In this document: positions 31,259 through 40,228 of the stretch, in pieces
How the letters are laid out: every line of letters starts with the position of its first letter
How positions within the stretch are numbered: the first letter of the stretch is position 1
NCBI GenBank assembly: GCA_008933635.1
Contig: WBUQ01000002.1
Location: 62,001 to 126,000, forward strand
Reading direction: 5' to 3'
Source: Desulfobulbaceae bacterium
GTDB taxonomy: Bacteria; Desulfobacterota; Desulfobulbia; Desulfobulbales; Desulfocapsaceae
Length of the DNA stretch: 64,000 bases
Program-made: the position numbers and the translations under genes
Notes under the pieces: model-generated
Seen by the model: the letters and a program-made list of their open reading frames with translations, nothing else
The model's database searches: none
What the model was told of the DNA's origin: nothing

Positions 31259-33214
31259 ATGCTTGAACTGAAAAAAGGTGATGACATTCTTGCAGTTGTC
31301 GGAGGTATCGAATCGATAGCCGCTGCCAGGACGTTGATCGATGCGCAACTTGACCAGACCAACAAAGACAAGCTGGCCAGGATAACCAATGAAGAGGCTC
31401 TGATCAAAATCGCCAACGCGATCTCCATCTGTGGCCCCGCCATCGTCTTCATCAACACCGGCAACGAAGCTGATGTCCAGTGGATTCGGGAATACTCGAT
31501 CAAAAAAGGAGAGGAAAAAGCGCTCGCCAAAAAGGGCCATACCATCCATTTTGATCTGCCTGAAGACCAGGCCCGCCTCGTCAATCAGACGTATTACATC
31601 ATCAACGAAGGCGAAAAAATGAGTTCCCTGGCCAAAACCATCCTTCGCCAGGAAGCCCTCGCATACGTTCAGCAGCATATGCGAAACATCATGAACGGCA
31701 TGGTGATGATGATCGGATTCTACAGCCGCGGACCTGTTGGTGCTGTCGCCGCCCAGCCGGCAATAGAAATCTCCTCCTCCGCTTATGTCCTCCACTCTGC
31801 AGAAATCCTGTACAGGAACTGCTACGCCGACTTTGACGCTGAAGCCGCTCGGGCAGGGTTGTTCTATACCAACCTGCACTCGGAAGGACCGAACAAGTCA
31901 GAGGATGTGCCCAAAGCCAGAATCTTCATGGACAGGAGCTGGATGACCACGTTTTCCACCTTCTGTACCTACGCCGGTAACACCTTGCTTCTCAAGAAAG
32001 GCAATCATCGCTTCACGGTTGATTACGTCACCTACTACAAAGTAGAGGAGCAACTCGCCGAACACATGTTCATCACCGGCATGACCGGTCCGGGCGGTCG
32101 CAAGACCTTCTTTGCCGGTGCGGCACCTTCCGGTTGCGGCAAAACCACCACAGCTATGGTTGGAACCGATTTCATCGGCGACGATCTAGCCCAGTTCTGG
32201 ATCGCAGCGGACGGGACACTGCGAGCCATCAATCCGGAGAAAGGCATTTTTGGGATCGTCGAAGACGTCAACCGCGAAGGAGACCCATTCCTGATGGATT
32301 GCCTGCGTGGTGAAGGGACCGAGGTGATCTGGTCGAATGTCCTGATAGACGAGAATGGTATCCCACACTGGGTGGGTCACGGGGAATCGACACCGGCAAG
32401 CGGCGAGAATTTCATGGGCGAATGGTACGAGGGCAAGGTGGACCATGAAGGCAATGTGGTCCCGATGTCTCACAAGAATTCCCGGTGCACTCTTCTTGCA
32501 TCTGCCATCGCCAACCACGCCACCCAGGTTGCCGAAGACCCGCAAGGGGCACCTGTCAAGGTCATTACCTATTCAGGACGGGACGCCGATACCATGCCGC
32601 CGGTATGGGTCGCCAAATCTGCCGATGAAGGTGTCGTCATCGGGGCCTCCATCGTTTCGAAGGCCACGGCAACCGAAGTCGGCGCGACAGGAGTGCGCCG
32701 CCAACCCTGGGCCAACGCCCCGTTCATCCCCGGTGCCCTGGCAGACTATATGGACGCCCAATTCAAGTTCTTCAATTCGAATAAATTCTCCGAAGCCGGG
32801 AGGCCTATCATGGCTGGGCTGAATTATTTTCTTACTCACGAGAACAGAATGGGGCCTGGCAAAGGTCTGCTGGGAGAAAAAAGGGATGTCAAGGTCTGGC
32901 TTGGCTGGCTTGAATTGTTCGCCCACGGCGATGTCAGTGCTATTTCCACCCCCATCGGCTACCTACCGAAATACGCTGACCTGAAGTCCCTCTTTGCTGC
33001 GATCGATAAAAATTATCCCAAAGATCTCTACGACATGCAGTTTGCCTTGTATGTTGACAAGATTATCGCCCGGATTGAGATGCAGTCCGAAGCCTACAGT
33101 AAAGAAGAGGGAATTCCGCCGAGATTGTTCGATATTTACAGCAGACAAAAGGCTGAGCTGGAAAATCTCAAAGAAAAATACGGTTCAATCGTCGCCGTCG
33201 ACAACTTGAAGTAA
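31259..33214 (+). CDS. pckG: Phosphoenolpyruvate carboxykinase, GTP-type, divergent subgroup
   Basis: Interconverts oxaloacetate and PEP with a nucleoside triphosphate; 651 residues, about 40-50 longer than most GTP enzymes. Features of the GTP family: AEHMFITGMTG, the P-loop APSGCGKTTT (289-298) with the reactive cysteine at 293, INPEKGIFGIVED, and the late block RRQPWANAPFIPGALADYMDAQ. The extra length lies partly in a helical insertion at about residues 118-148, before IGFYSRGPVGAV. The P-loop differs from the usual FPSACGKTN, so nucleotide preference cannot be read safely. The ATG follows AAGGAG. It has its own promoter and terminator and serves gluconeogenesis or anaplerosis. Confidence 0.88.
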   Translation: MLELKKGDDILAVVGGIESIAAARTLIDAQLDQTNKDKLARITNEEALIKIANAISICGPAIVFINTGNEADVQWIREYSIKKGEEKALAKKGHTIHFDLPEDQARLVNQTYYIINEGEKMSSLAKTILRQEALAYVQQHMRNIMNGMVMMIGFYSRGPVGAVAAQPAIEISSSAYVLHSAEILYRNCYADFDAEAARAGLFYTNLHSEGPNKSEDVPKARIFMDRSWMTTFSTFCTYAGNTLLLKKGNHRFTVDYVTYYKVEEQLAEHMFITGMTGPGGRKTFFAGAAPSGCGKTTTAMVGTDFIGDDLAQFWIAADGTLRAINPEKGIFGIVEDVNREGDPFLMDCLRGEGTEVIWSNVLIDENGIPHWVGHGESTPASGENFMGEWYEGKVDHEGNVVPMSHKNSRCTLLASAIANHATQVAEDPQGAPVKVITYSGRDADTMPPVWVAKSADEGVVIGASIVSKATATEVGATGVRRQPWANAPFIPGALADYMDAQFKFFNSNKFSEAGRPIMAGLNYFLTHENRMGPGKGLLGEKRDVKVWLGWLELFAHGDVSAISTPIGYLPKYADLKSLFAAIDKNYPKDLYDMQFALYVDKIIARIEMQSEAYSKEEGIPPRLFDIYSRQKAELENLKEKYGSIVAVDNLK

Positions 33215-33238
33215 ATCCAGTCCATCTCGCTTCACAAG

Positions 33239-33278
33239 ATCCGGATATCATACTGACCTGTGATATCCGGATTTCTTT
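33239..33278 (+). terminator. Intrinsic terminator after pckG
   Basis: A perfect 12-bp stem ATCCGGATATCA (33239-33250) with 33261-33272 and a 10-nt loop, followed by TTCTTTT. It lies 25 bp after the pckG stop. Confidence 0.85.
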
Positions 33279-33572
33279 TCGCCCAAGACCATCGCCATAG
33301 GCAGCGCATATTGTTCGGAATAAACACGCCAGCAATTACGCATCATATTTTCAGCATTCGCTATGCCAACTTCCAGTGCACCAGCAACAACTGCTTCAGC
33401 GTGTCGATTTGGTTTGCAATCCTTCCAAGGAGTACTTATCTTCTTAAGGGTTTTTAAGTTTTTCAGCAATTCCAAGGCAAAAGAAAAGTCCTGGCAGAGG
33501 GTGACAATCACCTGACCTGAGCCGGTTTATATTCAGAATCAATCAGTCAATCCAGATCGGGAGAAATCATTC
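33279..33572. other. pckG-hflK intergenic region
   Basis: No firm gene. An 87-codon minus-strand frame (33248-33511, GTG start) crosses it and looks mildly protein-like near its end (RVYSEQYALPMAMVLGE). It has no good ribosome binding site and its stop falls inside the pckG terminator. A TATATT near 33527 could be part of an hflK promoter, but no matching -35 is clear. Confidence 0.3.
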
Positions 33573-34685
33573 ATGTCCAATCAAGACCAACAACCACCCT
33601 GGGGAAGAAGGAATCGACCGCAGACACCGGAGGAACTGGTCGCTCAACTCATCAAGAAACTGCAGGATTTTTTTTCCGAGGCAAAGAAGCCATCTCCGGA
33701 TAGCGGAAATGGCGGTCCGGCTGGTGCACCGGCAAATCCGTTCGCCAACATCGGCAAGATCTTCACCTTCATCCTGGTTTTAATCGTCCTGCAGGGCGTC
33801 TACCTTTCCGTCTTCAAGATCGCCCCCGGAGAAGTCGGCGTCGTCCTGCGCCTCGGCCAGTATCTGCGTAGCGCTGCCCCCGGTCTCCACTTCAAGATCC
33901 CGTATGTCGACACCCTGTATAAGGTCGACACCGAGAGCATCAGAAAGGAAGAATTCGGATTCCGGACCCGTCTGCCGGGTCAACCCGCCTTTGAAAGAAC
34001 AGGCTACGAGAATGAGTCGCTGATGCTGACGGCCGACAAAAACGTCATCAACGTCGCCTGGATCGTCCAGTACAAGGTCAGCGATCCCTATTCCTTCCTC
34101 TTCCAGGTGCGCAATGTGCAGCAGGCCATCCGTGATGCCTCGGAAAGCGTGACCCGTCGCATAGTCGGCAATATGGATTTTGATTATGTCCTGAGTTACC
34201 GAGAACTCCTTGCTGCAGAGGTGAAAACGGAACTGCAGGCGTTGCTCGACAGACTCGAAGCGGGTGTCGGGGTGGTCACCGTCCAGTTCCAGGATATTAA
34301 CCCCCCCGACCCTGTCAAACCGGCCTTCAACGAGGTCAACGAAGCAGATCAGGATATGAAGCGACTGGTCAATGAGGCCCAGGAGACCTATAACCGGGTT
34401 ATCCCCAAAGCCAGCGGTGACGCCAAAAAAATCATTCAGGAAGCGCACGGCTATGCCGCCGCGAGGATCAATGACGCCAAGGGTGAAACGGAGAGGTTCA
34501 CCGATATCCTCAGAGAGTATAAGAATTCTCCCGATGTCACCAGGAAACGGCTGTATCTTGAGGCCATGCAGGAAATCCTGCCCAATGTCGAATCGGTTTA
34601 TGTTATCGACAAAGACCAGCAGTCGCCGCTGCCGCTGCTGAACATCTCCGGCACGAAGGCTCTACCGGTTCCAGACGCGAAATAG
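33573..34685 (+). CDS. hflK: FtsH protease modulator HflK
   Basis: An SPFH/prohibitin-family protein that with HflC forms a cage around the FtsH protease in the inner membrane; 370 residues. The N-terminal cytoplasmic segment is rich in Pro, Gly and Asn (residues 1-65). One span follows at about 66-83, then the SPFH domain (FKIAPGEVGVVLRLGQYL, PGLHFKIPYVD). The C-terminal helical region has NEAQETYNRVIPKASGDAKK. GGGAG precedes the ATG. hflC follows after 25 bp. Confidence 0.95.
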   Translation: MSNQDQQPPWGRRNRPQTPEELVAQLIKKLQDFFSEAKKPSPDSGNGGPAGAPANPFANIGKIFTFILVLIVLQGVYLSVFKIAPGEVGVVLRLGQYLRSAAPGLHFKIPYVDTLYKVDTESIRKEEFGFRTRLPGQPAFERTGYENESLMLTADKNVINVAWIVQYKVSDPYSFLFQVRNVQQAIRDASESVTRRIVGNMDFDYVLSYRELLAAEVKTELQALLDRLEAGVGVVTVQFQDINPPDPVKPAFNEVNEADQDMKRLVNEAQETYNRVIPKASGDAKKIIQEAHGYAAARINDAKGETERFTDILREYKNSPDVTRKRLYLEAMQEILPNVESVYVIDKDQQSPLPLLNISGTKALPVPDAK

Positions 34686-34710
34686 CCGCCATCCATAGAA
34701 GGAAAAAAAC

Positions 34711-35649
34711 ATGAAACATATCGTCCGACTCATCCTCGCCGGTCTCGTGCTCTTTGCCATCATCGTCGTCTATGACGGCATCTATGTCCTTGAAGAGGGA
34801 AAACAGGTCGTCGTCACCCAGTTCGGCGCTCCCGTGGGCGAACCGGTCACCAAGGCCGGCCTGCATTTCAAACTGCCTTTTGTCCAGGTTGCCAATTTCT
34901 TTGAGAAGAAGATCCTGATCTGGGACGGCGAGCCAAACCAGATCCCCACCAACGACAAGACCTATATCTTTCTTGACGTCACAGCGCGCTGGCGGATCAC
35001 CGACGCCCTGAAATTCATGCAGGCTGTCAAGACGGAGACCAAGGCCCAGTCACTGCTCGACGATATCATCGGCGGCACGGTCCGGGACCTGGTCAACAAG
35101 AACGACCTCATCGAGATCATCCGCAGTTCCGACTGGTCTCCGGAAAAAATGTCACCGACAACGGACATCATTGGCGTGAAGCCGAAGCAGGGTCGCGACA
35201 AGATCGCCATAACCGTGCGTGACCAGGCGGCCAAACTGACTCCGCAATACGGTATCACCCTGATTGACGTGATGATCAAGAGGGTCAATTACATCGATTC
35301 CGTGCAGCTCACCGTCTTCAACCGGATGATCTCAGAACGGAAACGGATAGCCGCGGAGAAGCGTTCTATGGGTGAAGGCCAGAAGGCCGAAATTCTCGGC
35401 AGGGTTGACAAGGAACTGAAACAGATCATTTCGGAAGCCAACCGTGAGGCGACAACGATTCGGGGCAAGGCCGACGCCGAGGCGACAAAAATCTACGGCC
35501 AGGCCTACACCCAAGATCCGGAATTCTATGCCTTCCAGAAAACTCTCGAAAGCTACCGGTCGATAGTCAATAAGAATACATCGCTCATTCTCTCATCGGA
35601 ATCCGATCTGTACCAGTATCTGAAGAGTGTCTCCGGGCTCGAGAAGTAA
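34711..35649 (+). CDS. hflC: FtsH protease modulator HflC
   Basis: The partner of HflK; 312 residues. One N-terminal membrane span (about residues 4-23) and an SPFH domain starting YVLEEGKQVVVTQFGAPVG. The C-terminal part has MISERKRIAAEKRSMGEGQKAE and IYGQAYTQDPEFYAF, typical of HflC. GAAGGAAAAAAC precedes the ATG. It is cotranscribed with hflK. Confidence 0.95.
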   Translation: MKHIVRLILAGLVLFAIIVVYDGIYVLEEGKQVVVTQFGAPVGEPVTKAGLHFKLPFVQVANFFEKKILIWDGEPNQIPTNDKTYIFLDVTARWRITDALKFMQAVKTETKAQSLLDDIIGGTVRDLVNKNDLIEIIRSSDWSPEKMSPTTDIIGVKPKQGRDKIAITVRDQAAKLTPQYGITLIDVMIKRVNYIDSVQLTVFNRMISERKRIAAEKRSMGEGQKAEILGRVDKELKQIISEANREATTIRGKADAEATKIYGQAYTQDPEFYAFQKTLESYRSIVNKNTSLILSSESDLYQYLKSVSGLEK

Positions 35650-35664
35650 AACACTGCAAAATGA

Positions 35665-35698
35665 AAGGGGGGATGCAGAACGAAATGCCTCCCCCCTT
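35665..35698. terminator. Possible bidirectional terminator hairpin
   Basis: AAGGGGGG (35665-35672) pairs with CCCCCCTT (35691-35698), with an inner GCA/TGC pair. It lies between the convergent hflC and the minus-strand zinc protein gene. There is no strong T tract on either side. Confidence 0.5.
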
Positions 35699-35727
35699 CC
35701 TGCCTTCGCGCGACCCGCATTGTCGTG

Positions 35728-36417
35728 TCATGCGGCAGGATCACCAGGGTCGAGACCATCACCCAGCCCGGGATACGCCGGCGCCTGATCCTGGCGAAAA
35801 CGGATCCTTCCCTTTTCAGTCAGCAGGCGCTGGAATCTGGCAATTTCCTTTTCATCCCCGATCTGTTCAACTCCCAACTGGTCAAAACGGCAGTTGCAAC
35901 GGTTGAGCTGGCCAAAACACCAGGGACAGACTTCAACTGGGCAACCAAACTGGTGAAACTCCCCTTCGAGAGCAAAACAGGCCGGACACCGGCCAGAGGC
36001 GGCCTTACTCGTCCCTCGGTACACCTCATGTTCCCGCAACAGCCTGCAGGCCCGGTGATAATCCTCGTGGGCAGGAAAGCCAAAGAATGCCAGGAGTTCT
36101 TCATCGACCTCGTGACCGCTTTCCCCGATATACACAACCCGTTCTTTCTCCACCACATACAGGTATTCATACCCCTCTGTGATGACCGCAAACAACATGA
36201 CGCCCTGATAGGATGCCATTTCCACGACTCTCTCCACGGCTTCTTCCCGAACTTCAGGTAGCGACCGGTAATATTCGCGCAGCAGAAGCAGGCCCGGGAT
36301 GTCTTCGCGGTACCTGTCAACAACCTGCATGGCCCCGGACAAATTCTTCTCCGGTACTGCATAACGGAGAAATACCATCGTCTCCTGATACAATGCCTCT
36401 ATCTTCTTGTTCTTCAT
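35728..36417 (-). CDS. Uncharacterised cysteine-rich (probable zinc-binding) protein
   Basis: 229 residues and no family I can name. The first 130 residues look like a mixed alpha/beta domain (VFLRYAVPEKNLSGAMQVV; MLFAVITEGYEYLYVVEKER). The C-terminal part has three metal-binding-like groups: CPACF near residue 145, HQFGCPVEVCPWCFGQLN and RCNC near 160-177. The tail is rich in Pro, Gly and Asp. There is no signal peptide, so it is probably cytoplasmic. It lies upstream of no close partner and converges with hflC. The ATG at 36417 has only a weak upstream purine stretch. Confidence 0.75.
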   Translation of the reverse strand: MKNKKIEALYQETMVFLRYAVPEKNLSGAMQVVDRYREDIPGLLLLREYYRSLPEVREEAVERVVEMASYQGVMLFAVITEGYEYLYVVEKERVVYIGESGHEVDEELLAFFGFPAHEDYHRACRLLREHEVYRGTSKAASGRCPACFALEGEFHQFGCPVEVCPWCFGQLNRCNCRFDQLGVEQIGDEKEIARFQRLLTEKGRIRFRQDQAPAYPGLGDGLDPGDPAA

Positions 36418-36455
36418 TTCTGCTTTGTTGAAATCTTAAATATCAGGCCGTCACT

Positions 36456-36476
36456 GCCGGCAGGTGGACTGCCGGC
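36456..36476 (-). terminator. Possible terminator after polA
   Basis: GCCGGCAG (36456-36463) pairs with CTGCCGGC (36469-36476) around a 5-nt loop, 28 bp beyond the polA stop. The downstream sequence is only modestly T-rich. Confidence 0.45.
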
Positions 36477-36503
36477 TGACCCAAATTTTCAGTACGTCTC
36501 CGC

Positions 36504-39173
36504 TCACTTGGCGAGGCTCCGGCCAACTGTGCAATTCACCACCAGCGGCACATCCAGGGACAACGCCTTCTCCATAGCACTCCTGATGATCGCGACAGCT
36601 GGTTCCAGTTCCCCTTCCGGCATTTCAAAGACCAGTTCGTCGTGGATCTGCAGCAACAATCTGGCTGGCAGGGCCTGCTCGGCGATAATCCGGTCGACGG
36701 AAACCATCGCCAGTTTGATAATGTCGGCCGCAGTACCCTGGATCGGCGTGTTGATCGCCGTCCTCTCGGCAAATTCACGACTGACGCGGTTACTGCTGGA
36801 GATATCCGGCAGGCTGCGCCGACGCCCCAGAAGCGTGGTCACAAAACCATCCCGACGCGCCTGCTCGACAACCTCGACCATGAAACGCTTCACTCCCTCG
36901 TAAAGGCGAAAGTACCTGTCGATAAATGTCTGCGCTTCTTTCCTGCCTATATTGAGTTGCTCGGAAAGGCCGAAACTGCTCATTCCATAGACAATGCCGA
37001 AATTGATGCTCTTCGCCACCCTCCGCATCTCGGAGGTGATCAACAGCGGCGATACGCCAAAGATTTCCGCGGCAGTCCTGGCATGGATATCCTCACCCGA
37101 CCGGAACGCCTGCAGCAACGCCTTGTCCTGCGAGTAATGAGCAAGCACCCGAAGGTCTATCTGGGAGTAATCTGCAGCGAGGAAAACCATGCCTTCCGCC
37201 GGGACAAAAGCCTGGCGGATGCGGTTACCTTCATCGGAGCGGACAGGGATATTCTGCAGGTTGGGGTTACTGCTCGACAACCTCCCCGTGACAGCAACTG
37301 CCTGGTTGAACGATGTATGCACCCTTCCGGTCACCGGATCCACCAATGATGCGAGTCGTTCGACATACGTCGACTGCAGTTTGGCGATGGTCCGGTAATC
37401 CAGGATCCGAGCCGGCAGATCATGGCGTACAGCCAGTTTTTCCAGGACCTTGACATCCGTTGAAAAACCAGTCTTGGTTTTGCGGCCGAAGGGCAACTGC
37501 AGTTCATCAAAGAGGATCTCACCGAGTTGACGCGGCGAATTGATATTGAACTCCCTGCCGGCAAGGCGATAAATTTCCTGTTCAAGGGTGGCGAGTTTAG
37601 CCAGAAATTCGGCGGAGAGCCGTGCCAGGACTTCGTGATCGATGGATATTCCGGCAATTTCCATCCGTGCCAGAATCGGCATAAGCGGCATTTCCACCTG
37701 ATGAAAAAGTCGATACAGCTGCTTCTGTTCAAGGATAGGTTCATACTCCCGCCAGAGCAGCAGGGCGGCATAGACATCTTCACAGCTATAGTTGCAGGCC
37801 GCTTCAATAGTAACATAGGCGAAACAATCCGGCCGCTTGTCCCCTGCCGTTACGTTTTCGAACGAGGTCAGACGGAAACCACGCGCCATCAGCAACTCGT
37901 CGAGCTTGAACGACCGGGCGGATTCTTCCGTCAAATAGGCGGCAATAAGGGTATCATAGAGCGGCCCTGCAAGGTCAATACCGCAATGCTGGCGGAAGAC
38001 AGTATAATCGTATTTCAAGTTATGGCCGATTTTGGGCAGGCGCGGCGATACGAAAAAAGGCCGCAACGCCTCGACGACCCGCGACATCTCCAACTGTCCA
38101 GGCACGAGACTGCCGTCGTTTACGCGGTGCCCGATTGGAATATACCAGGCACGAGCGAGGTCGGTACAGAGGGAGATCCCGACCAGTTCGGCGGTCCGGG
38201 CATCGAGCGAGGTGGTCTCGGTATCGACACACAGCACGTCCGCGTTACGCAGAGTATCCGCTAGTCGTTCCAACTCCTCAGGCGTTCGAACAACGGTGAA
38301 CCCTTCAGTCGGCACGGCCGTATAGGTCTCGACCTCTTTCAACAGGCTCGTGAACTCGAGTTCAGTGTACAATTCCCTGATGCGCTCCATATCAGGATCT
38401 GTGACAGCGTACTCGGCCAGAGATTCTGGGACGGGAACATCCTCCTTCAGCCGAATCAGGTCTCTGGCCAGAAAAACCGAATCGCGGCCGCTGAGCAGTT
38501 TTTCCACCATCTTAGGCTGTGGAAGCGTGCCGATATCCTGATAAATGGCTTCCAGCGACCCGAACTGGTTGATCAGCTTCTCGGCGGTTTTCGGCCCGAT
38601 CCCGGCGACTCCGGGAATATTGTCTGAACTGTCGCCAATCAGGGCAAAGCAATCCAGCAACTGCTCCGGCCGAACATTGTACTTCTTCACGACCTCGGCG
38701 GCATCCATCACCTTGTCCTTCATCGGATCCCACATTGTCGTTTCGGAGTCGATCAACTGCAGCAGATCTTTATCGCCGGAGACGATAACGACCTTCTGCC
38801 CGAGATGACGGAGTTCACGAGTCGCCGAAGCGATCAGGTCGTCGGCTTCGAAACCGGATTGTTCCAACACCCGGATATTCAACGCCTCGACATACTGCCT
38901 GATGTAAGGGATCTGCTCTGCCAGGTCTGCTGGCATCGGTGGTCGATTTGCCTTGTATGCGCTGTAAAGCTCATGCCGGAAAACCGGCCCTCGGCTATCA
39001 AAAGCCACCGCCAGATAGCGCGGACTCCTCTCCTTGAAGAGGCGTCGCAAGATACTGATAAAACCAAAGACAGCATGCGTGGCTGTCCCTTTGCTGTTGG
39101 ATAAGGGGGAAATGGCATGATAGGCGCGATAAATATAGGCGCTGCCGTCAATGAGAAAGACTTCTTCCTGCAC
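36504..39173 (-). CDS. polA: DNA polymerase I
   Basis: A repair and Okazaki-fragment-processing polymerase; 889 residues. The 5'-3' exonuclease domain covers about residues 1-290 (FLIDGSAYIYRAYHA; GDKDLLQLI; IGDSSDNIPGV). The 3'-5' exonuclease has CVDTETTSLD at about 317, so proofreading looks intact. Polymerase motif A is DYSQIDLRVLAHYS, motif B RRVAKSINFGIVYGMS and motif C QIHDELVFE. The start is a GTG at 39173 with a strong AGGAGGT seven bases upstream. It lies downstream of the hibernation/cold-shock gene, beyond a terminator. Confidence 0.97.
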   Translation of the reverse strand: MQEEVFLIDGSAYIYRAYHAISPLSNSKGTATHAVFGFISILRRLFKERSPRYLAVAFDSRGPVFRHELYSAYKANRPPMPADLAEQIPYIRQYVEALNIRVLEQSGFEADDLIASATRELRHLGQKVVIVSGDKDLLQLIDSETTMWDPMKDKVMDAAEVVKKYNVRPEQLLDCFALIGDSSDNIPGVAGIGPKTAEKLINQFGSLEAIYQDIGTLPQPKMVEKLLSGRDSVFLARDLIRLKEDVPVPESLAEYAVTDPDMERIRELYTELEFTSLLKEVETYTAVPTEGFTVVRTPEELERLADTLRNADVLCVDTETTSLDARTAELVGISLCTDLARAWYIPIGHRVNDGSLVPGQLEMSRVVEALRPFFVSPRLPKIGHNLKYDYTVFRQHCGIDLAGPLYDTLIAAYLTEESARSFKLDELLMARGFRLTSFENVTAGDKRPDCFAYVTIEAACNYSCEDVYAALLLWREYEPILEQKQLYRLFHQVEMPLMPILARMEIAGISIDHEVLARLSAEFLAKLATLEQEIYRLAGREFNINSPRQLGEILFDELQLPFGRKTKTGFSTDVKVLEKLAVRHDLPARILDYRTIAKLQSTYVERLASLVDPVTGRVHTSFNQAVAVTGRLSSSNPNLQNIPVRSDEGNRIRQAFVPAEGMVFLAADYSQIDLRVLAHYSQDKALLQAFRSGEDIHARTAAEIFGVSPLLITSEMRRVAKSINFGIVYGMSSFGLSEQLNIGRKEAQTFIDRYFRLYEGVKRFMVEVVEQARRDGFVTTLLGRRRSLPDISSSNRVSREFAERTAINTPIQGTAADIIKLAMVSVDRIIAEQALPARLLLQIHDELVFEMPEGELEPAVAIIRSAMEKALSLDVPLVVNCTVGRSLAK

Positions 39174-39302
39174 AGCGGGGACCTCCTATCGAATGGTTGT
39201 TGTTGGCCTCCTGACTCGTGCCCTCTCTATACTTTATCGCCGTAATTCACGCACCGGATTTCCTGTCCATTCTGCCCACCGGCCTCTGCCTCTAACTGCC
39301 CC

Positions 39303-39340
39303 TAAAATAAAGCGGCCGCAGGACATTTCCCTGCAGCCGC
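39303..39340 (-). terminator. Intrinsic terminator after the hibernation/cold-shock gene
   Basis: GCGGCCGCAGG pairs with CCTGCAGCCGC (about 39312-39322 with 39330-39340, with one mismatched pair), followed on the minus strand by TTTATTTTA. Confidence 0.75.
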
Positions 39341-39377
39341 CAAATCACCCGCACTCACCCGTGCGAATTGTCGTTTT

Positions 39378-39911
39378 TTACCTTGCCGGACGCACCCATG
39401 AGGCCTGTGGCCCTTTGTCCCCGACAGTCTCGCCGAAAACGACGCTGTCACCTTCGGCCAGGGCGTCCATCTCAACATTTTTCAATGCATTTTCATGGAA
39501 ATAAATATCACGTTCATCGCTCGAGGTGATGAAACCATACGACTCATGTGGGGAAAGTTTCCTGATAATGCCGTATCTATCCCCCTCCGGGCCAACTTCA
39601 GGCTGTTTGACGGTTTGGCGCTTTTTTCTCAGAATTTCTTTGAGTTGATCGGTAAGGACGTCGAATGCCTCAATCAACTGGGGACGAACTCCTTCTCCCC
39701 TACGGACTACAACCAAGGTATCGTTTGGCACTGTTGCAACTAATTTGACCTCAAACCCTCCTTCCTTATGATGCGTTGTAGCCTCAATGCTGACACGAAG
39801 ATGAAGGACATAATTGGCATAAAATTTCACCAGTTTTTCCTTTTCTTCCTCGATCTTGTCCTGCCAGCTTTTTCGCAACTCCACATTCCGGGCCTCGATC
39901 TTCAGTTCCAT
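39378..39911 (-). CDS. Ribosome hibernation factor (HPF/RaiA)-like protein fused to a cold-shock domain
   Basis: 177 residues with two modules. Residues 1-100 look like an HPF/RaiA (S30AE) domain, the fold that sits in the decoding site of idle ribosomes (VELRKSWQDKIEEEKEKL, then a FEVKLVATVPNDTLVV strand and the helix AFDVLTDQLKEILRKKR). Residues 112-177 are a cold-shock-type OB fold with the RNA-binding strands ESYGFITSS and RDIYFHENAL. A promoter near 40063-40090 gives an untranslated leader of about 145 nt, like other cold-shock mRNAs. A role in protecting ribosomes or mRNA at low temperature or in stationary phase is inferred. Confidence 0.85.
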   Translation of the reverse strand: MELKIEARNVELRKSWQDKIEEEKEKLVKFYANYVLHLRVSIEATTHHKEGGFEVKLVATVPNDTLVVVRRGEGVRPQLIEAFDVLTDQLKEILRKKRQTVKQPEVGPEGDRYGIIRKLSPHESYGFITSSDERDIYFHENALKNVEMDALAEGDSVVFGETVGDKGPQASWVRPAR

Positions 39912-40062
39912 ATAGCTCCTCCGTCAAAAGCTCCGATAGTGACTTGCGCCACCATCTCTCCCGTGCCCGCAGGCACCTTCCCGGCAGATACGCTTCCCTG
40001 TCAATATACTTGACCGGAAGCGGAGTCCATGCATGCGCCCCTCTTGATCTGCCTTTAGTTCA

Positions 40063-40090
40063 ATTATAGTCCCCTCCCTGCTATAATCAA
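40063..40090 (-). promoter_or_regulatory. Sigma-70 promoter of the hibernation/cold-shock gene
   Basis: On the minus strand TTGATT (40085-40090), a 16-bp spacer and TATAAT (40063-40068). It lies in the 317-bp divergent region 39912-40228, which otherwise holds only the leader and the hemH ribosome binding site. Confidence 0.7.
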
Positions 40091-40228
40091 GTAACATAGC
40101 CCTCTTTCTCTCCAAACACTGCAGATTACAGAATATTTCCACCATCAACGCGAGTTCTGGTGGCGGCAGGCAGGTCCATCCGTTACAATATCGGTGTAGA
40201 GATAGGCAACAGACCAAGGAGAAGAGAC

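Noticed and set aside
33248-33511. An 87-codon minus-strand frame between pckG and hflK
   Set aside because: GTG start with a poor ribosome binding site and a stop inside the pckG terminator hairpin. A few segments look protein-like, but no family is recognised, so it is noted only in the intergenic entry.
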